DNA of 16,877 bases from Candidatus Margulisiibacteriota bacterium. GTDB lineage: Bacteria > Margulisbacteria > WOR-1 > JAKLHX01. This document shows, in pieces, positions 6,938-13,039 of the stretch (position 1 is its first letter; each line of letters starts with the position of its first letter). The notes beneath the pieces were generated by a model, which saw nothing but the letters and a program-made list of their open reading frames with translations, ran no database searches and was not told the origin of the DNA. The stretch lies in assembly GCA_022709925.1 (NCBI GenBank), contig JAKLHX010000006.1, positions 1-16,877 on the forward strand, written 5' to 3'. The translations under genes and the position numbers were made by a program.

Positions 6938-8089
6938 ATGGTTTCAACAGCCACGACAACATTAAAAGCCGGATTTATAGGGAGTCAAGCGCTCAGTACA
7001 AGGTTGCTCAATATTGCTAATCCAAGGGCAAGCGGAAGACTTTCTGATCGGCTGACTATAGACCATGTAAAGTGGGATACTTCTAGCGTTACTTCATATA
7101 TCGATGGGGCCCCTAAGCCGGATGTGTTTTTCATAGATCATTCTAATGAGATAGCGGCAAGGAAACAGTTGGACGAATTGTCGCGACTTGCATTGAATGG
7201 TGTTCCGTTCCTTGGAGTGACGTCTATAGATGCTTCAAAAACAGCAAATACTTTATTGCATATAATGGAGTTAAAAAGAGGTTCCGCCGGTATAGGCGCC
7301 GAAATAGGAGGCAGGCATATTCCGCTTTTGAGCGATATTGTAGATATTGCCAGTTTGGAGCAGATGGCGACGTCAGATCCTATAGGTGCTCATCATTATA
7401 TTTTTGATCTTATGTTCAGAGGAATGGAGATCTGCCAGAGTCGGCATAATAGTTTGACGGATAATCTGACCGGGTTGCCGAGTGAAAGGGCCTTTGACCT
7501 TCTCCTGACCGAAGGGCTCAAACTTGCTTCAAGGGAAGAAAATGAAAGCACGGCTTTGGTATTTGCCGATTTGAGAGCATTCAAAGCGATAAATGATACT
7601 TACGGACATACTCTTGCCGACCAGGTGCTAAAAAGGTTTGCGCAGATCTTTCGGGACGGCATAAGGGACAGCGACGTCGTTGCAAGGCCGCACGGGGATG
7701 AATTTTATTTTATGTTCCCGAGAACGACAGAAGAAGCGGTCAGGAGGATATTAGGCAACATGCTTACTAAAGTAACTGCTGAAGTATCTCCTTTTGCGGA
7801 TATACATCCGGATCTAAAGCCGGGCGTTAATTTTGGGGCTTTTATTTTTTCTATAGGTGCCGAAGACCAAAGAGCAACGCTGCATGCTTTTGCGCAAAAA
7901 TATATTGAAAGCATAGGCGGAATATTTAAACCCGAATTGCTCGGGTCTTTCCTTGTGGATACTGCTGATAAACTTTCTTATCTTTCCAGAAAGAACGGCG
8001 AAAACCAATTTGAGTTGGGACATACTGCGGATATTCCAAAGATTCAGGAGTCTTTTGTGGAAATGACCGCTCATGGGCGTTCAAGATGA
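6938..8089 (+). CDS. Receiver-like / GGDEF-domain protein with HGDEF motif
   Basis: Predicted cytoplasmic cyclic-di-GMP signalling protein, 383 residues. The first 140 residues have no TM and a receiver-like rhythm: PDVFFIDHS (61-69, Asp67 where a phospho-acceptor would sit) and VPFLGVTS (89-96). A phosphorylation site is not proven. The GGDEF domain begins near NLTGLPSERAF (176-186). It has the metal Asp211 (FADLRAFKAIND), the RxxD inhibitory site RDSD (243-246) exactly five residues before the signature, and HGDEF (252-256) in place of GGDEF. The C-terminal part carries an insertion (about 305-340) before DKLSYLSRKNGENQF. The first Gly is the least conserved of the motif, so cyclase activity is possible but uncertain; c-di-GMP binding at the I-site is likely. 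The SD is AAGGGG, 7 nt before the ATG. The 3' end overlaps the convergent polX by 19 bp. No EAL or PilZ gene is nearby. Confidence 0.88.
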   Translation: MVSTATTTLKAGFIGSQALSTRLLNIANPRASGRLSDRLTIDHVKWDTSSVTSYIDGAPKPDVFFIDHSNEIAARKQLDELSRLALNGVPFLGVTSIDASKTANTLLHIMELKRGSAGIGAEIGGRHIPLLSDIVDIASLEQMATSDPIGAHHYIFDLMFRGMEICQSRHNSLTDNLTGLPSERAFDLLLTEGLKLASREENESTALVFADLRAFKAINDTYGHTLADQVLKRFAQIFRDGIRDSDVVARPHGDEFYFMFPRTTEEAVRRILGNMLTKVTAEVSPFADIHPDLKPGVNFGAFIFSIGAEDQRATLHAFAQKYIESIGGIFKPELLGSFLVDTADKLSYLSRKNGENQFELGHTADIPKIQESFVEMTAHGRSR

Positions 8090-9792
8090 TCCATTAGTTC
8101 CCCAAGATCAAGCGTATTTATCACGTCTTTTTTTGTGAGCCAGCCTCTTCTTGCAGTCCCGATACCGTATTTCATATAAGACAGGTTGTTCGTGTTGTGG
8201 GAGTCTGTATTTATTGATATTTTTACGCCCTTTTCTTTTGCCATGCGGCAGTGGATGTCTTTTAGGTCAAGCCTATCGGGGTATGAATTAAGTTCCAGGA
8301 CCGTACCGGTCCTTGCAGCTTCGGAAATGACATTTTCAATGTCTATTTCATACGGCATCCTTCTGCCGATGAGCCTTCCGGTAGGGTGCGCTATTATGCT
8401 GACGAACCTGTTCTGCATGGCTTTTATTATCCTCTTGGTCATCTCGTCCTTGGTCATGGAAAATCCAGAGTGTATAGAGGCGATCACTATATCCAGCTTG
8501 CTTAATAGTTCATCCGGAAAATCAAGAGAGCCGTCTTTCAATATATCCACTTCTGCGCCTTTTAATATCTTAAATCCGGATATTTTTTTGTTGATCCTGT
8601 CTATTTCGCCCATCTGTTCCAAAAGCTCTTTTTCGTTAAGGCCCCCGGCAACCTTCGTGGATCTTGAGTGATCGGTTATTGCTATATATTCATATCCCAG
8701 TTTCTTAGCGGCTTTTGCCATCTCTTCTATTGATGCGGTCCCGTCGGTATGGTTCGAGTGCATATGGAGATCGCCTTTTATATCTTTCAGGTCTATAAGG
8801 GCCGGCAGGGCTCTTTTCCGTGCAGCCTCTATTTCTCCGGAATCTTCCCTGAGCTCAGGGGGAACATATTGCATCCCTAGGGCCTTGAAAAGTTCTTCTT
8901 CCGTTCTTCCTGCGATTCTTTTTCTGCCTTTGAACACGCCGTATTCGCTGACCTTTAATCCTTTTGAGATCGCGATCTTCCGTATCTTTATGTTGTGCTG
9001 TTTTGAGCCAGTAAAGTAATGAGATGCTGATCCGAACTCTCTCTCATCCACGACGCGAAGGTCTACGTTCATGCCGTTATCAAAAATTGCCGAAGATTTT
9101 GTTTTCCCTTTGGCCGCTATTTCTTTGATGCCGGGAAGAGAAGTGAACAGGGCCATAAGATCGCCGGGATGTTCGGATGTTGCCAGTATATCGATGTCCC
9201 CGATAGTTTCTTTCATTCTCCTTAGACTCCCGCATATCAGGGCTTTTGTCCCCAGGCCGTTTTTCTCGATCTGTTTCACTATTGTTTCGGCATAGGGGAG
9301 CGCTTCTCCCAAGAAGTGTTTTTCATTCATGTTCTTATAGTTCTCGACGGCCTTTATTATGTTAAAGACCTTTTTATCTTCTATCCCTTCAAGTTTTTTT
9401 AGCTTTCCGTTCTTTGCGGCGGACAGAAGTTCTTCAACGGTTTTTATGCGGAGCGATCTGAAAAGCTTCATGGCTAATTTTGGTCCGACACCTTGGATGT
9501 TCAGCATTTCCGTCACGCCGTCGGGGATATCTTTACGGAGCTTGTCAAGGTAGGAGGACCTTCCTGTCTTTATGATGTCTTCTATCCTTTCGGACAGCCC
9601 TTTGCCGATACCGTCCAGTTTTTCGAGCGCGGGCCTCCCGCCTTTTTTATATATTTCTTCAACGTTCTCCGGGAGGTTTTCGATGTTCACGGCGGCTTTC
9701 TGGTAGGATTTTATTTTGAAAGGGTTTTCCTCTTTCATCTCAAGGAGCGTAGATATTTTAAACAGAATATCCGCCAGGGTGGAGTTTTCCAT
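8071..9792 (-). CDS. polX: PolX, family X DNA polymerase with PHP domain
   Basis: Repair polymerase with an added PHP phosphoesterase, 573 residues, normal for bacterial PolX. The N-terminal DNA-binding region (1-110) holds helix-hairpin-helix motifs LDGIGKGL (59-66) and IQGVGPKL (99-106). The palm has CGSLRRMKETIGDIDIL (187-203), with metal ligands Asp199 and Asp201 and a third carboxylate, Asp244 in VDLRVV. The C-terminal PHP domain keeps all metal-binding motifs: HMHSNHTDG (343-351), ITDHS (372-376), GAEVDI (412-417), SIHSGF (439-444), IAHPTGR (467-473) and NTDSH (528-532). Gap-filling synthesis and 3'-5' exonuclease/AP endonuclease activities known for the family are expected. The ATG lies one base after the stop of the DJ-1/PfpI gene (TAAAATG), so the two are translationally coupled. 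Very sure of identity. Confidence 0.96.
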   Translation of the reverse strand: MENSTLADILFKISTLLEMKEENPFKIKSYQKAAVNIENLPENVEEIYKKGGRPALEKLDGIGKGLSERIEDIIKTGRSSYLDKLRKDIPDGVTEMLNIQGVGPKLAMKLFRSLRIKTVEELLSAAKNGKLKKLEGIEDKKVFNIIKAVENYKNMNEKHFLGEALPYAETIVKQIEKNGLGTKALICGSLRRMKETIGDIDILATSEHPGDLMALFTSLPGIKEIAAKGKTKSSAIFDNGMNVDLRVVDEREFGSASHYFTGSKQHNIKIRKIAISKGLKVSEYGVFKGRKRIAGRTEEELFKALGMQYVPPELREDSGEIEAARKRALPALIDLKDIKGDLHMHSNHTDGTASIEEMAKAAKKLGYEYIAITDHSRSTKVAGGLNEKELLEQMGEIDRINKKISGFKILKGAEVDILKDGSLDFPDELLSKLDIVIASIHSGFSMTKDEMTKRIIKAMQNRFVSIIAHPTGRLIGRRMPYEIDIENVISEAARTGTVLELNSYPDRLDLKDIHCRMAKEKGVKISINTDSHNTNNLSYMKYGIGTARRGWLTKKDVINTLDLGELMDHLERP

Positions 9793-9793
9793 T

Positions 9794-10303
9794 TTATCGG
9801 CCCAAAGCTTTTGCTATCTCATGTCCGAATTGCGCCGCCGAGGCCGGACCGTCGGCAGTTATTATCCTTCCGTCCTTTTCCACGGCCGCTCTGGTCAGTA
9901 TGGCCTCTCCTTTTATCAGATACGGCTCTACCCCGGAAAAAGAAGTTGCTTTTTTGCCTTTTAAAAGGCCCGCTGATGCGAGGACCGCCGGACCGGCACA
10001 AATAGCTCCTATGAGCTTGCCTTGGTTGTAAGCCGACTTTAATATCTCATGAGCCGCCTTATCGTTGAAATATACGGAGGCCCCCGGACCTCCTATAAAA
10101 AATATCCCGTCTAGATCTTTTGGGTCAAGGTCTTTCATGGAAATATCGGCCTGCACTTTTGCCCCAAGCTTCCCTGTTGCGATGCCTTTTTTTTGTGATG
10201 CAGTGACCACCTGTATGCCTGCTGACTCGAGGACTTTTTTGGGTTCGAGGTATTCTTCATCGCGGAAATATTCTTGCGCGATCACCAGGGCAACTTTTTT
10301 CAT
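9794..10303 (-). CDS. DJ-1/PfpI family protein (intracellular protease/amidase or deglycase-like)
   Basis: A 169-residue single-domain DJ-1/PfpI protein of usual family length. The nucleophile elbow is AICAGPAVLASAG (100-112) with Cys102. The conserved acidic residue that tunes it lies in FRDEEYLEP (Glu16/17), and GIFFIGGPGA (66-75) forms the typical Gly-rich loop. Family members have been described as proteases, chaperones or protein/nucleotide deglycases, and the sequence alone does not decide among them. Predicted cytoplasmic. A very strong SD (AAGGAGGG, about 7 nt from the ATG) overlaps the stop codon of the upstream M50 protease gene, and polX follows after one base, so the three genes form a tight operon. 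Association with a DNA-repair polymerase is consistent with a damage-repair role, but that is inference. Confidence 0.93.
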   Translation of the reverse strand: MKKVALVIAQEYFRDEEYLEPKKVLESAGIQVVTASQKKGIATGKLGAKVQADISMKDLDPKDLDGIFFIGGPGASVYFNDKAAHEILKSAYNQGKLIGAICAGPAVLASAGLLKGKKATSFSGVEPYLIKGEAILTRAAVEKDGRIITADGPASAAQFGHEIAKALGR

Positions 10304-10316
10304 GTAAAAACCCTCC

Positions 10317-11441
10317 TTAAATGCAAAGGTGCGTTTTTATCTCAAAAAGCTTTACGAGGTTCCGTTGGGTTATTATCCCTTGCAGCGCGCCTTTTTCCAC
10401 GACCAAAAGCCTCCCGAGGCCGGACCTTGTCACCTGCAGGAGAGCTTCGAGGCAATCGGCCTCAGGGCACACCATAAGGTCTTCCCTTACCTGGGTCATA
10501 GCCTCTGACGTCTTGGTTGACGGCCATTTTTCATTGGGGATCTCTTTCACATTGTGAAGAGTGACAATGCCTTTTAATATTCCGCTTTCCACCACAGGGA
10601 ATCCCATGTATCTGTGTTTAAAGAAATATTCGTTTACCAGTTTATCGAGAGGCAGGTCCGGCGATACTGCGATGACATCTTTTGACATCACGTCTTTTAC
10701 CGGAACGCCGACCAACGCTTTTTTGAGTATCAATTGCTGATAGCTCATGTCCGCGGCTTCATGCAGGAAAAGCCCCAGCACCAGGAGCCATATGCCGCTT
10801 AAAAAATCCCGTTGGTATAAAAAATAAAGGCAAGCGAGCATTATCGCATAAGAGAATAATTGTCCGCAATATGTCGCTATCCTTGTCGCGTTCTTGAGAT
10901 TGTTGTTGAATCTCCATATCGCCGCTCTCAATATGCGTCCGCCGTCAAGAGGGAACCCGGGGATCGAATTGAATACAACTATGCTGGTGTTCACTATCGC
11001 TATATAGGCCAGCATGGAAGGCACTATCGGATGTATGTTGAGTCCGTTTAGCGCGATGAGCACCGCAAAACATATCAGCGCGATGAACAAGCTGCACAAA
11101 GGCCCGGCCACGGCTATTTTTAATTCGACTATCGAAGTATCAGGTTCTTTTTCCATTTGAGCTACTCCGCCAAAAATGAACAGAGAGATCTTTTTTATCG
11201 GGATATTGTTCCTTATCGCCACGAACGAATGTGAAAGCTCATGCAAAAGCAAGGAGCCGAACAAAAGCAGGGTGGAGATAACGGCCGCTGACCAATAAAC
11301 GACGGCGGTCTGTGCCGGCGTATATGCGGGATAGTATCCTGTCGCAAGCGTCCATGTTACAAGGGCGAAGATTATTATCCACGAATAGTTTATTTCTATG
11401 GGGATCCCGAAAATATGAGCTATTTTCATCGATAGTTTCAT
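10317..11441 (-). CDS. M50 site-2-type membrane protease with two CBS domains
   Basis: Intramembrane zinc metalloprotease of the Rip/SpoIVFB-like group with C-terminal CBS domains. Numbered from a TTG at 11444, the zinc motif HELSH is at 68-72 inside a TM segment. The third ligand lies in NSIPGFPLDGGR (159-170, Asp167) in a second TM core. Further TMs are near 20-38, 48-66, 117-134, 143-160 and 195-226. Two CBS repeats follow (about 250-305 and 312-368), which in this family bind adenine nucleotides and gate the protease. Family substrates are membrane-bound regulators such as anti-sigma factors; none is identifiable here. ATG 11441 is chosen because an extended -10 promoter ends 8 nt upstream; ATG 11429 is the alternative. 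Neither has an SD. It is the first gene of the M50, DJ-1/PfpI, polX operon. Identity is very sure. Confidence 0.94.
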   Translation of the reverse strand: MKLSMKIAHIFGIPIEINYSWIIIFALVTWTLATGYYPAYTPAQTAVVYWSAAVISTLLLFGSLLLHELSHSFVAIRNNIPIKKISLFIFGGVAQMEKEPDTSIVELKIAVAGPLCSLFIALICFAVLIALNGLNIHPIVPSMLAYIAIVNTSIVVFNSIPGFPLDGGRILRAAIWRFNNNLKNATRIATYCGQLFSYAIMLACLYFLYQRDFLSGIWLLVLGLFLHEAADMSYQQLILKKALVGVPVKDVMSKDVIAVSPDLPLDKLVNEYFFKHRYMGFPVVESGILKGIVTLHNVKEIPNEKWPSTKTSEAMTQVREDLMVCPEADCLEALLQVTRSGLGRLLVVEKGALQGIITQRNLVKLFEIKTHLCI

Positions 11442-11449
11442 CAAGGATG

Positions 11450-11458
11450 ATTATATCA
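11450..11458 (-). promoter_or_regulatory. Extended -10 promoter of the M50/DJ-1/polX operon
   Basis: TGATATAAT on the minus strand (11458-11450) is a consensus -10 with the TGn extension. The -35 region is weak, as is usual for extended -10 promoters. The box ends 8 nt before ATG 11441, so the transcript would be leaderless or have a leader of a few bases. The promoter sits in the 46-bp gap after the LCP gene. Confidence 0.65.
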
Positions 11459-11487
11459 TAAACATGCGGCGCCACTTTAAGAGGGGG

Positions 11488-12381
11488 TTATAGCTTAAGT
11501 TGGTCCTTTAACTGCCGGATCCTTTGGGGGTCGGTTATCCAATATCCGAACAGTTCTTTTTCCGAAGAAAAATTCCCGGGCAGCGTATATATCCCTATTT
11601 CCGAGGGTTTTATCATGCGCGCAAAATTCGCGATCTTTAAGATCTCAAGGAAAGATAGGTCCGTTTTGACGGTCTCTTTTAAGGCCGGGATCACGAGCGG
11701 CAGCCTCACAAGCGTCAGCGGAGAAGCAAGCTTGCCGAAGAGGGTCTTTATGAACTTCTTTTGCCGGTCGACCCGTCCGATATCGCCCAAGGCATCGTGT
11801 CTGAACCTTATATATCCCTGGACTTGTTCTCCGGAGAGCTTTTGCATGCCTTTTTTGAGGTTGATGTTCAAATGTCCCCATGAATCTTTGTAGTACATGT
11901 CTTTTTCAACGTATATCTTTATCCCCCCCATACTGTCCACAAGCTTGATCACGCCCTGGAGATTTATCGTGACGGCATCATCCACGTTTATGTCCAAGAG
12001 GTTTGCCACGGCCTGCTTTGCCAGTTCTTCTCCTCCTCTTGCGAAAGCGAAATTTATCTTGTTCATGCCGTATCCCGGGATATTGGCCAATGAATCCCTG
12101 GGGATGTTGACAATGTTTATCTTATTGGTCAAAGGGTTCAGCTGTACGAGGATTATAGTGTCGGTCCTTCTTCCGCTGCTTATGACCTGATGTCTTGTGT
12201 CGTAAGAATAGTCCACCCCCATGACCAGGACGTTTTTTTTGTGGCTCGGGATGAATACTGTCAGATAAGAAGGGATCGTCTTTGGCATGAAGATGAACAG
12301 CCAAAGGTAGATGATTATAAGAAAATATACAAGAAGAGCTATTATCCGAAGGACATCGGGCCTTTTGATCTTTCTTACCAT
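11488..12381 (-). CDS. LytR-CpsA-Psr (LCP) family envelope glycopolymer transferase
   Basis: Membrane-anchored enzyme that in characterised relatives attaches teichoic acid, capsule or other glycopolymers from a lipid-pyrophosphate carrier to the cell wall. From ATG 12381 it has 297 residues. There is a short cytoplasmic KIKRPD region and one TM anchor (about 11-31), and the rest is extracytoplasmic. The LCP core shows VLVMGVDYSYDTR, GRRTDTIILVQLNP, IVNIPRDSLANIPGYG, MNKINFAFARGG and YIRFRHDALGDIGRVDRQ, including the Arg/Asp residues that bind the pyrophosphate. A GTG at 12387 could add two residues, but a promoter whose -10 ends 7 nt before ATG 12381 favours the ATG, with no SD and a probable leaderless mRNA. 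It is transcribed alone, since the next gene has its own promoter. Family is very sure; the polymer transferred is unknown. Confidence 0.94.
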   Translation of the reverse strand: MVRKIKRPDVLRIIALLVYFLIIIYLWLFIFMPKTIPSYLTVFIPSHKKNVLVMGVDYSYDTRHQVISSGRRTDTIILVQLNPLTNKINIVNIPRDSLANIPGYGMNKINFAFARGGEELAKQAVANLLDINVDDAVTINLQGVIKLVDSMGGIKIYVEKDMYYKDSWGHLNINLKKGMQKLSGEQVQGYIRFRHDALGDIGRVDRQKKFIKTLFGKLASPLTLVRLPLVIPALKETVKTDLSFLEILKIANFARMIKPSEIGIYTLPGNFSSEKELFGYWITDPQRIRQLKDQLKL

Positions 12382-12388
12382 AGTCACT

Positions 12389-12417
12389 ATAGTATTTTAA
12401 ATGCTGTATCTATTCAA
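12389..12417 (-). promoter_or_regulatory. Sigma70-type promoter of the LCP gene
   Basis: TTGAAT (12417-12412), a 17-nt spacer and TACTAT (12394-12389) lie on the minus strand. The -10 ends 7 nt before ATG 12381. The -35 box is 2 bp from the right-hand arm of the inverted repeat at 12420-12465, so a protein binding that repeat could touch the promoter. Confidence 0.65.
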
Positions 12418-12419
12418 GT

Positions 12420-12480
12420 GGGCTTGGAGGTCCTGTACTGTTGTGTTTTTCGACACTCCAAGCCCTTATCAGGGGGGGGG
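12420..12480. repeat. Inverted repeat with 10-bp perfect arms, nested hairpin and G9 tract
   Basis: GGGCTTGGAG (12420-12429) is the exact complement of CTCCAAGCCC (12456-12465), enclosing 26 nt. A second small hairpin, CCCTTATCAGGG (12463-12474), overlaps the right arm and runs into nine consecutive G (12472-12480), which touch the stop codon of ssb. No U-tract follows on either strand, so it is not a classic intrinsic terminator. It fills the space between the ssb stop and the LCP promoter. It could be a palindromic mobile repeat, a factor-assisted terminator or an operator for the LCP promoter. Confidence 0.7.
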
Positions 12481-12861
12481 TCAGGAGGCGATTATCAATT
12501 CTTCTTCTTTGTCGGATTTTGATGAGGAAGCCGCCGTAAAGAAGCTTTTATCCAGCATCAGCATATTGTCCACCAAGACCTCTGTCATCTGTTTTTTTTG
12601 CCCTTTGCTTTCATAAGGCCTGAACTGCATCTTGCCTTCTATCGCTACCAGACTGCCTTTTTTCAAGTATTGTCCGCATATTCCCGCAAGCCCTCTCCAT
12701 GCTATGCAATTAAAGAAGTTCACGTTAGAGGTCCCGTCTTTTTTCTTTATGTCATTGACTGCCACCGTGAATCTGGCAAGAGGGACCTCTTCTTTTGTAT
12801 ATCTGATCTCAGGGTCTTTGGTGAGCCTTCCGGTCAATATCATCCTGTTGAGTCCTGCCAC
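12481..12861 (-). CDS. ssb: Single-stranded DNA-binding protein, short form with atypical tail
   Basis: OB-fold protein that coats single-stranded DNA in replication, repair and recombination, 126 residues. The start MAGLNRMILTGRLTKDPEIR, then ARFTVAV, VNFFNCIAWRGLA, YLKKGSLVAIEGKMQFRPY and TEVLVDNMLMLD, covers the full OB fold (about 1-107). The disordered linker is very short. The C-terminal end is SDKEEELIIAS rather than the usual acidic tip ending DDIPF or similar, which normally binds partner proteins such as exonuclease I, RecO or PriA. Start is GTG 12861, which matches the family N-terminus and follows an SD fully complementary to the 16S tail (12867-12878). The gene is monocistronic here, without rpsF or rpsR. 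Identity is very sure; partner binding by the altered tail is uncertain. Confidence 0.95.
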   Translation of the reverse strand: MAGLNRMILTGRLTKDPEIRYTKEEVPLARFTVAVNDIKKKDGTSNVNFFNCIAWRGLAGICGQYLKKGSLVAIEGKMQFRPYESKGQKKQMTEVLVDNMLMLDKSFFTAASSSKSDKEEELIIAS

Positions 12862-12866
12862 TGTCC

Positions 12867-12878
12867 ATCACCTCCTTT
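12867..12878 (-). promoter_or_regulatory. Perfect 12-nt Shine-Dalgarno of ssb
   Basis: AAAGGAGGTGAT on the minus strand is complementary over 12 nt to the bacterial 16S rRNA 3' end. It decides for the GTG at 12861. The ATG embedded in the SD (12868-12866) is in another frame. This suggests high translation and contrasts with the SD-less genes on both sides. Confidence 0.8.
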
Positions 12879-13023
12879 GTTTTAGAGCTGAAGGAAGAAA
12901 TTCCCAAAAACTTCACTTCTTCAGCCTTCCGCGCTCTTTTCAGCAATTTTCCCGCCAACGAAGTATAAAGAATGAAGGCCGGAAGCCGGAAGAGCCTGTC
13001 TTCACCCTTCATTCCGTTTCCTC

Positions 13024-13032
13024 TGCTATAAT
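13024..13032 (+). promoter_or_regulatory. Extended -10 promoter of the NodB/DUF4015 lipoprotein gene
   Basis: TGCTATAAT is a consensus -10 with the TGn extension and no good -35 box at the usual distance. The hexamer ends at 13032 and the ATG begins at 13040, a gap of 7 nt without an SD, so the mRNA is predicted to be leaderless. The rest of the 178-bp space to the divergent ssb (12862-13039) has only a short direct repeat, CCGGAAG, near 12979-12992 and no clear ssb promoter. Confidence 0.65.
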
Positions 13033-13039
13033 TACACTG

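Noticed and set aside
12420..12465. Intrinsic terminator for ssb
   Set aside because: The 10-bp arms enclose a large 26-nt loop and no U-run follows on the minus strand, so it is listed as a repeat or possible operator instead.
12632..13039. Upstream extension of the deacetylase reading frame
   Set aside because: This part is antisense to ssb and its leader, and would bury the lipoprotein signal peptide inside the chain. ATG 13040 has a promoter at the right place.
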